A DNA stretch of 64,000 nucleotides from Edaphobacter bradus (GTDB taxonomy: Bacteria > Acidobacteriota > Terriglobia > Terriglobales > Acidobacteriaceae), in assembly GCF_025685645.1 (NCBI RefSeq), contig NZ_JAGSYF010000004.1, forward strand, positions 186,001 to 250,000, in the 5' to 3' direction. Each line of letters opens with the position of its first letter. The first letter of the stretch is position 1. Below the pieces are notes generated by a model. It searched no databases, was not told the DNA's origin, and saw nothing but the letters and a program-made list of their open reading frames with translations. Below are positions 29,543 through 37,603 of the stretch, piece by piece. Position numbers and translations under genes: made by a program.

Positions 29543-29962
29543 GTGTCCTATAATCTCCCCGTGTCCGCGAACGACAATCTCGCGTCGGTCCGCCGATATC
29601 TCAAGGCCATCTCATCCAACGTCCCTGTCGAAGATCTCCTCAGCTTCTTTTCCCCACTCGTGGTTCAGGAGGAGATGCCCAACCGCCTCAAGCCGCATGG
29701 CGGTCGAGGCGGCCTGGCAGAGATCCAGCTGGCCTACGAGCGCGGCCGGCAGATCATGGCCTCGCAGCAATACGATGTGCAGTCGTCTGTTGCAGAAGGG
29801 GACATGGTTGCCGTCGAGGTTGTTTGGACAGGCAGGCTCGCGATGGCAGTCGGCCATCTTCAGCCGGGCGCCGAGATGCGCGCTCAATGCGCATTCATCT
29901 TTGAATTTCAGGATGGCAAGATCCTGCGCCAGCGAAACTACGACTGCTTCGACACCTTCTAG
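29543..29962 (+). CDS. NTF2/SnoaL-like small protein
   Basis: 139-residue alpha+beta-barrel protein. The pattern VRRYLKAISSNVPVEDLLSFFSP (helices), VAEGDMVAVEVVWTG, AQCAFIFEFQDGKILRQRNYDCFD (strands ending the cone) is typical of the NTF2-like superfamily. Members may be enzymes or ligand-binding proteins; this one's role is unknown. It is divergent from the glycosyltransferase and its stop overlaps the stop of mqnC by four bases on the opposite strand. Confidence 0.75.
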   Translation: MSYNLPVSANDNLASVRRYLKAISSNVPVEDLLSFFSPLVVQEEMPNRLKPHGGRGGLAEIQLAYERGRQIMASQQYDVQSSVAEGDMVAVEVVWTGRLAMAVGHLQPGAEMRAQCAFIFEFQDGKILRQRNYDCFDTF

Positions 29963-31005
29963 TTCAGGAACATCGTCCTATAGAGCGTATCTCGCTGCAC
30001 CGGCTTGAAGCCTGCGTCGCGGATGATGCGCCGCAGTTCTTCTTCCGTGGTGCAGTTCGACGTTCCGGCTGCCTTGACGACGTTTTCCTCGAGCATGACT
30101 GAGCCGACGTCGTTGCCGCCGAAGCGCAGACCCATCTGCAGCACCTTGAGGCCCTGGGTGACCCAGCTTGACTGCACGTTCTCGATGTTGTCGAGGTACA
30201 TGCGCGAGATGGCCAGCGTCTTGAGGTACTCGACCGAGGTTGCCTCGTCCCACCCGCGACCACCAAGGGCCGTATTGTGCGGCTGAAAGGTCCAGGGGAT
30301 GAAGGCGGTGAAGCCGCCAGTCTCTTCCTGCAGGCGGCGGACGACGTCGAAGTGGTTGACGCGCTGCTCGAGGGTCTCGCCGACGCCGAACATCATCGTG
30401 GCGGTGGTGCGCATGCCCAACTCGTGGGCGGTGCGATGGACGGAGACCCAGTCCTCGGTCTTGCATTTGAGCCGTGCGATGCGGTGACGAACCTCGTCGT
30501 CGAGAATCTCGGCGCCGCCGCCGGGGATGGACTGCAGTCCTGCGTCGCGCAGACGCATGATTGTGTCACGCAGGGACAACTCAGAGTACCCGGCGATGGC
30601 GAGGATCTCGCTCGCGCTGAGGCAGTGCAGCCAGATGGAGGGGAAGCGCTCCCTGATTCCGCGGAAGAGCCGCTCGAACCAGTCGATCTTGAGGTCGGGA
30701 TGGAGGCCGCCCTGCATCAGCACGCCGGTGCCGCCCATCTCCAGCGTCTCGGCGATCTTCTGGTAGATGGTTTCGAAGTCGAGGATGTAGCCCTCGGAGG
30801 CCAGCTTCCCCTTAAGCGGCCGGTAGAAGGCGCAGAAGGTGCAGTACTCGGTGCAGAAGTTCGTGTAATTGATATTGCGATCGATGATGTAAGTGACTAC
30901 GCCTTCGGGGTGCAGACGGCGGCGGATCGCATCGGCCTCCATGCCGATTCCGATCAGGTCGTCACTGTTGAAGCAGTCGAGCGCTTGCTGGCGGCTAATA
31001 CCCAT
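29959..31005 (-). CDS. mqnC: Cyclic dehypoxanthinyl futalosine synthase (menaquinone, futalosine route)
   Basis: Radical SAM enzyme forming the cyclic intermediate of the futalosine pathway to menaquinone. 348 residues, normal for MqnC. The 4Fe-4S cysteines are C51, C55 and C58 (CTEYCTFC). GVLMQGGLHPDLKIDWFE and the PGGGAEILDDEVR segment are characteristic of the MqnC/CofH group; the substrate-binding FIPWTFQPHNTAL follows. It is the last gene of an operon with VKOR and a small coiled-coil membrane protein, tying quinone synthesis to quinone-dependent disulfide formation. Confidence 0.92.
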   Translation of the reverse strand: MGISRQQALDCFNSDDLIGIGMEADAIRRRLHPEGVVTYIIDRNINYTNFCTEYCTFCAFYRPLKGKLASEGYILDFETIYQKIAETLEMGGTGVLMQGGLHPDLKIDWFERLFRGIRERFPSIWLHCLSASEILAIAGYSELSLRDTIMRLRDAGLQSIPGGGAEILDDEVRHRIARLKCKTEDWVSVHRTAHELGMRTTATMMFGVGETLEQRVNHFDVVRRLQEETGGFTAFIPWTFQPHNTALGGRGWDEATSVEYLKTLAISRMYLDNIENVQSSWVTQGLKVLQMGLRFGGNDVGSVMLEENVVKAAGTSNCTTEEELRRIIRDAGFKPVQRDTLYRTMFLN

Positions 31006-31021
31006 ACCGATATCTTACGCC

Positions 31022-31414
31022 CTAGTGGGGACGGGCCAGCAGCCAGATCACCATGGCGAGCAGGACGAGAACCAGCAAAACCCCGGCCTTGAGCCACAGA
31101 CGAACCGACGCGAGATTCTGTTCCAGCGCCTCCACTTTGTGGGCGTCCTGCTCGATGACAAGCCGGACGTGCTTTATGTCTTCGCTCAATTCGGCGATCT
31201 GGTTGCCCTGCTCCTGAAGCTGGCGGTAGAGCCCGGCGTGGGCCTTGGTGACCTGTCCCAGGTCACCGCGGACGCCTTCGGCCATTGCAGCGAGCGCGGC
31301 CTCGTTGGCCTTCTCGGCGGCGGTGCGGTGGGAGAGATATTTGTCGGCGATTGGGACCAGCCGTGTGATGTGAGGGAGCAGCTCGAACAACTGCATCAGG
31401 ACCTTAGGCCACAT
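31022..31414 (-). CDS. Small coiled-coil protein with C-terminal membrane anchor
   Basis: No family recognised. 130 residues: an amphipathic N-terminal half, a predicted coiled coil (about 60-105, QLQEQGNQIAELSEDIKHVR), and one C-terminal transmembrane helix (AGVLLVLVLLAMVIWLLA) with a short RPH tail, so tail-anchored facing the cytoplasm. Its start overlaps the VKOR gene by 11 bases and its stop is 17 bp before mqnC, so it belongs to the same operon. It could scaffold the quinone or disulfide enzymes; this is speculation. Confidence 0.75.
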   Translation of the reverse strand: MWPKVLMQLFELLPHITRLVPIADKYLSHRTAAEKANEAALAAMAEGVRGDLGQVTKAHAGLYRQLQEQGNQIAELSEDIKHVRLVIEQDAHKVEALEQNLASVRLWLKAGVLLVLVLLAMVIWLLARPH

Positions 31415-31880
31415 GAGTTGACCTCACCGCCGCGGGCCTGTTCTCGGTCCGCCAGCGCATGATCAGAGCTGCGATGGTCAGCAGCAGAATCGTCGTGATG
31501 ATCCCCTGTGACCAGAGACAGTAGATGCACCACTTCTCCAGAATGTATGCCTCGATGTAGCTCAGGAATGCAGCGAAGAAGAAGCCGATCTGCGCGGCCT
31601 CGAAGAGCAGCCACCAACGCCCGGCAAGCGCCAGCAAGGCGATGAGAGCGTAGCCGGCGATCCCAAGCGCAGCGACGGGCAGGTGGTGGCCGGCTCTCGG
31701 GTCTTCGTCGAAGGTCCGTGGAGGAAAGACGGCGAAGCGGCTGTGGTTGACAGCGCCGCAGTCGAACTTCTCTGTCACCGCGCATGGGGGAGCCTGAGAC
31801 GGGTCCATGTTGTGAACGTGCAGGGCCATGGAGGAGACGACAATTCCGGCCACCGCGAGCAGAGCGATCAGGTACTTCAT
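31404..31880 (-). CDS. Vitamin K epoxide reductase (VKOR) family protein
   Basis: Bacterial disulfide-bond generator that passes electrons to quinone, replacing DsbB. 158 residues with four to five transmembrane helices. The active CxxC is C118-I-Y-C121 (WCIYC); the loop cysteines are C33 and C41. No fused thioredoxin domain is present. Promoter-proximal gene of a VKOR / coiled-coil / mqnC operon. The ATG lies 19 bases from the GGTACC end of element C. A decayed copy of its first 23 codons sits at 33190-33288. Confidence 0.88.
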   Translation of the reverse strand: MKYLIALLAVAGIVVSSMALHVHNMDPSQAPPCAVTEKFDCGAVNHSRFAVFPPRTFDEDPRAGHHLPVAALGIAGYALIALLALAGRWWLLFEAAQIGFFFAAFLSYIEAYILEKWCIYCLWSQGIITTILLLTIAALIMRWRTENRPAAVRSTHVA

Positions 31881-31898
31881 CGCACCATTCTACCGAGT

Positions 31899-32189
31899 GG
31901 TACCCCCTCCCCCCTGTTTTGCGCAAAATATTCATTTTATGAGAGTTAGATTCGGGCTTGGCCTGCAAAATATTCCATCTAAATGGTTTATCCGCAAAAT
32001 ATTGATTCTAAAATAGTTAGGCCGGACACTCGTCCGGCCTGATTTCGCTCTATCGCTGTTTTTATTGTAGCAAGTGGAACAAAACTAATATGCCACTTTG
32101 GGGAGATTTATTTTTGTGGCGTAAGATTTTTGTTTTGTTTAGCTTGCGGTGAAGCTGCGACTTCTCAAACGGGTTTTGGGGCTTGACAG
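31899..32189 (-). repeat. Intergenic repeat element, copy C
   Basis: Minus-strand order: CTGTCAAG (32182-32189), CCCCAAAACCC, CAAAGTGGCATATTAGTT, GCTACAATAAAAA, a hairpin AGGCCGGAC/GTCCGGCCT (32019-32040), three repeat units each ending in AATATTTTGCG or AATATTTTGCA, GCGCAAAACAG, then a G6AG5 tract running into GGTACC. It separates the minus-strand VKOR operon from the plus-strand hydrolase gene, so here the only gene consistently placed relative to the element is the downstream minus-strand one. It accounts for most of gap 31881-32318; the remaining 130 bases showed nothing recognisable. Confidence 0.75.
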
Positions 32190-32318
32190 ACTCGAAGATG
32201 AGGTTGGTTTCCTAATCAGGGCAATCTTAAGGTTCAGGCAAGTTATTACTGTTTGCGCGCTTTCTTCCGAGAAAGTGCGATTTCTTGACTTCGGATTTTC
32301 TCATTCAGGAGAGCAGAG

Positions 32319-33188
32319 ATGAATTGCGGTCTAAAGGCAGGTAGTGTCGCACTCAATGGGCTTTCGTTTAATACGCTCTCCACAGGCCCTGAAAATGGCG
32401 ATGTTGTGTTGCTTCTACACGGTTTTCCGCAGTTTGGGGACGTTTGGTCAGGCCTTATGGCGACTTTGGCAGCGAACGGTTTTCATTCTGTCGCGTTTGA
32501 TCAGAGGGGTTACTGTGCTGAGGCTCGTCCGCCCCATGTAGAGAACTATGATGTGGTTCACTTGACCTCGGATGTGCTGGCACTAGCCGACATCTTAGGT
32601 GCTGCATCGTTTCATCTTGTCGGCCACGACTGGGGAGGTTTTCTGGCTTGGAAATTGGCAGCTGAACACCCCGATCGCGTTCGATCAGTTTCGGTACTAT
32701 CCACTGCGCATATCGATTCATTTTGCGAAGCGATTGCAAATGACCCAGACCAGAAGGCACGGTCGCAATATATCGATTTCTTCAAAATGCCCTGTAATGT
32801 CGCCGAGTCTTACTTTCTGAATAACGACGCCGAGCGACTTCGTGGCGTCTACCAAGGTAAGGTGCCTGACGTGCAGGTCTCCAACAATGTACGCCGTCTC
32901 TCCGAAACTGGTGCGCTGACATCTGTTCTAAATTGGTATCGTGCTCTCGATCTCAATGCTCGGGTCGGCAAAGTCAAAGTTCCTACTCTCTATATCTGGG
33001 GAAGCCAAGACATGGCGCTTGGAAGAACGGCAGCGACCAGAACCGCCGATTACGTCGATGCCGCTTACCAATTCGAAGTGCTAGAGGGCTGCTCTCATTG
33101 GCTCCTGGAAGAAGCACCGGATAGAATCAGCGGGCTCATCCTGAACCATCTCAAAACCAATGGCGCGCCCCTAGAGCTAGGAGAATAA
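32319..33188 (+). CDS. Alpha/beta hydrolase, epoxide hydrolase/haloalkane dehalogenase-like
   Basis: 289 residues. The oxyanion motif is HGFPQ, the nucleophile is D104 in GHDWGG (an Asp nucleophile, as in epoxide hydrolases and haloalkane dehalogenases, not the Ser of esterases), and the base His lies in CSHWLLEEAP near the C-terminus. A start-proximal AGGAGAGCAG precedes ATG 32319. Base composition is more AT-rich than the neighbours, and the gene is bracketed by element C and a broken VKOR duplicate, suggesting later insertion. Substrate unknown. Confidence 0.86.
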   Translation: MNCGLKAGSVALNGLSFNTLSTGPENGDVVLLLHGFPQFGDVWSGLMATLAANGFHSVAFDQRGYCAEARPPHVENYDVVHLTSDVLALADILGAASFHLVGHDWGGFLAWKLAAEHPDRVRSVSVLSTAHIDSFCEAIANDPDQKARSQYIDFFKMPCNVAESYFLNNDAERLRGVYQGKVPDVQVSNNVRRLSETGALTSVLNWYRALDLNARVGKVKVPTLYIWGSQDMALGRTAATRTADYVDAAYQFEVLEGCSHWLLEEAPDRISGLILNHLKTNGAPLELGE

Positions 33189-33189
33189 C

Positions 33190-33288
33190 TCAGGGGGTGG
33201 ACTGGCGATCTTCGGAGTAGTGAACGTGCAGGGCCATCGAAGACACAACAATTCCTGCCACTGCCCGCAAAGCCATCAGATACTTCAT
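33190..33288 (-). pseudogene. Decayed duplicate of the VKOR gene 5' end
   Basis: On the minus strand 33 codons open with MKYLMALRAVAGIVVSSMAL, matching the VKOR start (31880 downward) in 21 of the first 23 residues, including upstream CATTCTACC on the plus strand. After HVH the reading diverges and stops. It is therefore a truncated gene fragment lying just beyond the hydrolase gene, with DNA identity of roughly three quarters by eye over about 85 bp. Confidence 0.8.
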
Positions 33289-33348
33289 CGGTTCATTCTA
33301 CCTGTGAGTATTCTTCGTACTTTGACTCGCCGGACATAGAATCGTTGC

Positions 33349-34266
33349 ATGACGACTCGCCGCCAGTTTCTCACAATGCTTGGGGCCACGGGTGTTGCCG
33401 CGGCTGCGCCACGTTCTCTCTTCGCTGCTGCGGCAGAGACGGAGGAGCCGTTCTCGTTCCTCTTTATCACCGATGCGCATCTGCAGCCTGAACTCAATGG
33501 CGTTGTCGGGACCGATATGGCGATGAAGAAGGCTCGCACGTTCAAGGCCGACTTCGCGATCAACGGCGGCGATCATGTCTTCGACTCGCTCGGCGTGCCC
33601 AAGCAACGGGCACTGTCGCTCTTTGATCTCTACGAAAAGACTGAGCAGGACCTTGGCCTGAAGGTCCACCACACCATCGGCAACCATGACGTCCTCGGCA
33701 TCTACGCGTCGAGCGGTGTACCGGCGACCGATCCGCTGTATGGCAAGAAGCTTTTTGAGGAGCGCTTCGGCAAGCTGTACTACTCGTTCGATCACAAGGG
33801 GCACCACTTCGTCGTGCTGGACTCGATCGGCATCACGCCGGACCACGCCTATGAGGGGCGTGTCGATGACGCGCAACTCCAGTGGCTGGCGGCTGACCTT
33901 GCCGCGTTGCCGGCCGGGACGCCCATTATCGTCTCGGTGCACATTCCTCTGGTCTCGGCCTTCGCGTCCTACGTTCCGGAGCAGTCGACTTCTTCCGCGC
34001 ACCACTCGCTTACGGTCGCTAATGCGAATCAGGTTCTCGATCTGTTTGCGGGGCACAATGTGCTCGGGGTACTGCAGGGGCATACCCATATCAACGAGCT
34101 GGTGGAGTGGAAGGGCGTGCCTTACATCACTAGTGGCGCGGTGTGCGGCAACTGGTGGAAGGGGGCGCGCATGGGAACACCCGAGGGCTTTACCGTTGCG
34201 ACAGTCGCCAACGGCAGGCTGACAACACGGTATGAAACGTATGGCTTCAAGGCGGTTGCCAGCTAA
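33349..34266 (+). CDS. Tat-exported calcineurin-like metallophosphoesterase
   Basis: 305 residues. The twin-arginine signal MTTRRQFLTMLGATGVAAAA indicates folded export. The metallophosphoesterase metal motifs are ITDAHL (D-x-H), GGDHVFD (GD), GNHD, SVHIP (H), and GHTH near residue 245. It should hydrolyse phosphoesters outside the cytoplasm; substrate unknown. The ATG at 33349 starts exactly at the Tat motif. Stands alone between the VKOR fragment and a divergently composed leader of the DUF4870 gene. Confidence 0.88.
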   Translation: MTTRRQFLTMLGATGVAAAAPRSLFAAAAETEEPFSFLFITDAHLQPELNGVVGTDMAMKKARTFKADFAINGGDHVFDSLGVPKQRALSLFDLYEKTEQDLGLKVHHTIGNHDVLGIYASSGVPATDPLYGKKLFEERFGKLYYSFDHKGHHFVVLDSIGITPDHAYEGRVDDAQLQWLAADLAALPAGTPIIVSVHIPLVSAFASYVPEQSTSSAHHSLTVANANQVLDLFAGHNVLGVLQGHTHINELVEWKGVPYITSGAVCGNWWKGARMGTPEGFTVATVANGRLTTRYETYGFKAVAS

Positions 34267-34391
34267 GAGGCGGTAAGTCAACAGATGCGGCGACAAGGGA
34301 TCCGCCGCAGCGCTTTCTTCTCAGGCGGAACACATCGGAGCCATTTTCTTCCGAAGTGGACAGCCTGCGCGATTTACATGGAAAAAGCGGG

Positions 34392-34419
34392 TTGATCTTT
34401 GCGAAATCCCGGTTATCCT
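34392..34419 (+). promoter_or_regulatory. Candidate promoter of the DUF4870-like gene
   Basis: TTGATC (34392-34397), 16-nt spacer, TATCCT (34414-34419), about 78 bp before ATG 34498. The spacing is one short of the optimum; matched by eye only. Confidence 0.35.
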
Positions 34420-34497
34420 TATGAGCGCTTTCGCGGTGTCGTCGCCCGCGTCTGTGTTCCCCGGGCCTTTCAGTTCGCGAAGCTGAGGAGACTATCC

Positions 34498-34923
34498 ATG
34501 TCTGATCCTACGCAGAACCCGATTCCACCCCAAGCTCCACCACCTGCCTATATTCCTCCGGCTCCGCACGCTTCGTCCGGACTCTCGGACAATGTTGCCG
34601 CGGCCCTCGCCTATGTCACGATTATTCCGGCGATCATCTTCCTCGTGCTGGAGCCTTACAACAAGATTCCGCTTGTTCGGTTCCATTCCTTCCAGTCCAT
34701 CGCCTTCTGCGTGGCGTCGGTTGTCGTGCAGATCGCTCTGGCGATTTTTGAGAGCTTCCTGCACTTCATCCCGCTCAGCTGGATGTTGTTCGGCGCGCTC
34801 AATATGCTCGTTGGCCTTGCGATATTCATCGCCTGGGTCGTCGTGATCCTCAAGGCCAGCAAGGGCGAGTGGTACAAGCTGCCAGTCATCGGCGACTTCG
34901 CTGAGAAACAGGCGCGCGGTTAG
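34498..34923 (+). CDS. DUF4870-like small membrane protein
   Basis: 141 residues: a Pro-rich cytoplasmic N-terminus (PPQAPPPAYIPPAPH), then three transmembrane helices and VRFHSFQSIAF, a mark of the DUF4870/Tic20-like family. Function unknown. The frame opens at 34399 but ATG 34498 is preceded by GAGGAG eight bases away and begins the family-like part. Single gene. Confidence 0.78.
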   Translation: MSDPTQNPIPPQAPPPAYIPPAPHASSGLSDNVAAALAYVTIIPAIIFLVLEPYNKIPLVRFHSFQSIAFCVASVVVQIALAIFESFLHFIPLSWMLFGALNMLVGLAIFIAWVVVILKASKGEWYKLPVIGDFAEKQARG

Positions 34924-34963
34924 CCGCGCGACTCGAGCGGCGGCGACTCCTGGTGGTGTTCTT

Positions 34964-35164
34964 ATGAAGCCAAATACTTGGGAATTTGTGCGCGATCCCG
35001 ATGGGACATACTCAGTCTTCCATCGTGGTGAACTTCAACGGAAATCGATACCGGAAAGATGGTTTGCCGAGACAATCTGTACGAGATGGGGCTTTTGCGG
35101 ATCGGAGTACGTCGAAATCAACCGACAGCTCGAAAGAACTGGACGCGCCACAATAACGCTCTGA
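34964..35164 (+). CDS. Hypothetical small protein
   Basis: 66 residues, no family recognised. Rich in aromatic and charged residues (WEFVRDPDGTYSVFHRGE), two Cys spaced CTRWGFC. ATG 34964 follows a weak GTGGTG-type ribosome site. Composition is more AT-rich than its neighbours. It converges on the methyltransferase gene. May be part of the same acquired patch; real gene status is moderately supported by protein-like composition. Confidence 0.45.
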   Translation: MKPNTWEFVRDPDGTYSVFHRGELQRKSIPERWFAETICTRWGFCGSEYVEINRQLERTGRATITL

Positions 35165-35197
35165 ATCCTCAAACTGAGACACTACCCGACTCCTCGT

Positions 35198-36046
35198 CTA
35201 CTTGCCTTCGCGGCTGGAGGTATATCTTCCCAGCCGCTGCTTCATCACCGTGACTGCCTCTGGGCTCTCATCGACCAGTAGGAATTTCCTTCCGTTCTTT
35301 GCTGCTGCCTCGCCAGTGGTTCCGCTTCCCGCGAAGAAGTCCAGCACAGTATCGCCTGGGTTGGAGTGCACTTTGACGATGCGTTCGAGGATGCCCAGCG
35401 GTTTCTGTGTCGCATAGCCTGTCTTCTCTTTTCCCGTTGGGGAGACGATGGTGTGCCACCAGACATCGGTCGGGGTCTTGCCTCGCGCGGCCTTCTCTTC
35501 GCCCACCAGCCCTGGAGCCATGTAGGGGATGCGGTCGCACTCGCTCAGGTTGAAGGTGTAGCGCTTGGGGTCTTTTGTGTACCAGAGAATGTTGTCGTGC
35601 TTGGCTGGCCAGCGCTTCTTGGCGCGAGCGCCGTAGTCATAGGCCCAGATGATCTCGTTCTGAAAAGACTCGCGCCCGAAGATCTGGTCGAGCATCACTT
35701 TGCAGTAGTGAACCTCGCGGTAGTCGATGTGGAAGAAGAGGCTGCCAGTAGAGGTGAGTATGCGATGAGCCTGCTCCATGCGCGGACGCAGGAAGCCGAG
35801 GAAGTCTTCGAAGCTGTCGCCGTAACCCCTGCGGCCGTCTTCGACCAGCTCCGTTCGATAGCGGTGTCCGCCAAAGCCGACCCGGTCGCCGGATGCGTCC
35901 CGTATGGTCTTCATTTGTTTGCGCGTCTGGCGTTTGCCGGTGTTAAACGGCGGATCGACGTAGATCAAAGCGATGGAATCCGTCTCCAGATTGCTCAGGA
36001 CTTCGAGATTGTCGCCCCGGATGATTCGGTTGCTACTATGGTTCAT
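35198..36046 (-). CDS. Orphan site-specific DNA methyltransferase (N4/N6, beta-like order)
   Basis: 282 residues. The catalytic motif IV D31-P-P-F34 comes first and the AdoMet-binding motif I FFAGSGTTGEAA lies near residue 237, the order of beta-class amino-methyltransferases (adenine-N6 or cytosine-N4). A GKRQTRKQMK stretch and the middle part probably form the target recognition domain. No restriction endonuclease gene is adjacent, so it may be a solitary regulator such as CcrM or the remnant of a restriction-modification system. Target sequence unknown. Divergent from the PP2C gene. Confidence 0.88.
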   Translation of the reverse strand: MNHSSNRIIRGDNLEVLSNLETDSIALIYVDPPFNTGKRQTRKQMKTIRDASGDRVGFGGHRYRTELVEDGRRGYGDSFEDFLGFLRPRMEQAHRILTSTGSLFFHIDYREVHYCKVMLDQIFGRESFQNEIIWAYDYGARAKKRWPAKHDNILWYTKDPKRYTFNLSECDRIPYMAPGLVGEEKAARGKTPTDVWWHTIVSPTGKEKTGYATQKPLGILERIVKVHSNPGDTVLDFFAGSGTTGEAAAKNGRKFLLVDESPEAVTVMKQRLGRYTSSREGK

Positions 36047-36134
36047 CCTTCTCCTCTCCTCCTAACACTAACGCCTCTTGGTCTGCGGCGCCTGACCGTG
36101 TATTGTTTTCTGCGGACGATTTTCTGGGGCCCTT

Positions 36135-36968
36135 GTGGCAGCAAACAAGCTCATCTACGCAATGCTCTCTCATCGCGGCCGTGTACGACGCATCAACGAG
36201 GATGCGTGCGCGGCATCGCCTTCGCAGGGCGCGTTTGTCATCTGTGATGGAATGGGTGGCGCCGCCGGCGGCGAGATCGCCAGCCACCTTGCGGCTGAGA
36301 CCTTCCTGGCCCATCTCACACCAGAGACGTCGAACGGGGCTCAGCGTGTGCAGACGCGGCTGAATGCGGCGGTGCAGGCCGCCAATCAGGCTGTCTACCG
36401 GCAGGCCCGCCACTCGCCGCAACTGGCCGGCATGGGGACGACGCTGGTTGGTCTGTTGCACGCTCCGATCTCCAATGGCCCCAGTGGCCAAGGAGGAAAG
36501 CGTTCGGCGATCAATCACACGAACTCGCGCGCAAGCGATCCTCCCACGCTATGGCTCGCGCACGTGGGGGACAGCCGGTGTTATCTCAGGCGGCGCGGCA
36601 AGCTGTATCAGCTCACCTCCGATCATTCACTGGTTGCGGAGCAGGTCCGGGCCGGGCAGATTACCCCGGAGCAGGCGGCAGGGTCGCCCATGCGCAATTT
36701 CATCACCCGGGCCGTCGGCTCCTTTCCGACCGTCGAGGCGGAGATTCAGGGCTTCAATCCGCTTCCGGGTGACATCTACCTGCTTGCGTCCGACGGCCTG
36801 AATCGCGAACTGAACGATGAGGCAATCGACTCGATTCTTGCGGGCATGCCAGAGTCGGCGACCCAGACGAGTCTGAATGCCGCGTGCAAGGCGTTGGTGA
36901 GCGCAGCCAATGCCCACGGAGGCAACGATAATGTCACCGTGCTGCTGGTCGCGCTCAACCCTGAATAG
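36135..36968 (+). CDS. PP2C-type Ser/Thr protein phosphatase (Stp/PphA-like)
   Basis: 277 residues, metal-dependent phosphatase reversing Ser/Thr kinase action. Motifs in order: RRINEDA, CDGMGGAAGGEIAS, LAHVGDSRCYL, TSDHSL, LLASDGLNREL and GGNDNVTVLLV, carrying the metal-binding Asp residues. About 20 extra residues (SNGPSGQGGKRSAINHTNSR) sit in the flap region. Start is GTG 36135; an ATG at 36162 is an alternative. No kinase gene is visible next to it. Confidence 0.9.
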   Translation: MAANKLIYAMLSHRGRVRRINEDACAASPSQGAFVICDGMGGAAGGEIASHLAAETFLAHLTPETSNGAQRVQTRLNAAVQAANQAVYRQARHSPQLAGMGTTLVGLLHAPISNGPSGQGGKRSAINHTNSRASDPPTLWLAHVGDSRCYLRRRGKLYQLTSDHSLVAEQVRAGQITPEQAAGSPMRNFITRAVGSFPTVEAEIQGFNPLPGDIYLLASDGLNRELNDEAIDSILAGMPESATQTSLNAACKALVSAANAHGGNDNVTVLLVALNPE

Positions 36969-36999
36969 AAGAAATTGAGCCGGTGATACGCTGCGGTTT

Positions 37000-37506
37000 A
37001 TGGCGGAGATTCTCATACGGGCGGCATCCGGGGGCGACGTCGCCGCGGTTCGCGAGCTGATGCGGGCCTACGGTGAGCATTTGGCGGCAGACCCTCACGG
37101 CGCTGCGGGCATCTGCCTGGAAGACTACGCAAAGGAACTCGAAGGCCTGCCGAACCCTTATCTGGTTCTGCTTCTGGCGACGGTCGATGGGACGCCAGCC
37201 GGATGTGTTGCGTTGAAGGCGATCCCTTCCACGGCTGTTCCCGAGGCCCGCGCCTGCGAGATGAAGCGGCTGTGGGTGGATACGAGATTTCGCGGCACTG
37301 GGCTCGGTCGGCGTCTGGCGGAGGAGGCATTGGCGTGGGCGCGACGTGCAGGATTTGAGGCGATGTATCTCGATACGGTTCCGGCGGCCATGCCCGAGGC
37401 TAACCGGATGTATGCGGCCATGGGTTTTGAGCGGGTAGAACGGTACAACCAGAACCCGGTCGCGAATCTCGTCTTTCTTCGGAAGAGCCTGGCCAACTTC
37501 AAGTAA
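37000..37506 (+). CDS. GNAT family N-acetyltransferase
   Basis: 168 residues. Acetyl-CoA binding loop RFRGTGLGRRLAEEAL (Q/RxxGxG/A) at about 106-121, preceded by strand MKRLWVDT and followed by AMYLDTVPAAMPEANRMYAAMGF, the usual end of the fold. Acts on an unknown amine. Begins 31 bp after the phosphatase stop and may be co-transcribed with it. Confidence 0.85.
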   Translation: MAEILIRAASGGDVAAVRELMRAYGEHLAADPHGAAGICLEDYAKELEGLPNPYLVLLLATVDGTPAGCVALKAIPSTAVPEARACEMKRLWVDTRFRGTGLGRRLAEEALAWARRAGFEAMYLDTVPAAMPEANRMYAAMGFERVERYNQNPVANLVFLRKSLANFK

Positions 37507-37603
37507 AAGTTCATGGTTTGTCCGGTAACTGGCTAAGGACGAACCTGCGCAGGTACAGGATTTTGAGACTTAGCCAACTTAGGGATTGACCAAGTCATTG
37601 CGC

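Noticed and set aside
31905..32040. AATATTTT repeats of element C as a possible CRISPR array
   Set aside because: Only three degenerate units, no equal unique spacers, and no cas genes in the window.
32319..33188. Mobile element carrying the hydrolase gene
   Set aside because: No transposase, terminal inverted repeats or target-site duplication of typical size were found; only the VKOR fragment duplicate marks the edges.
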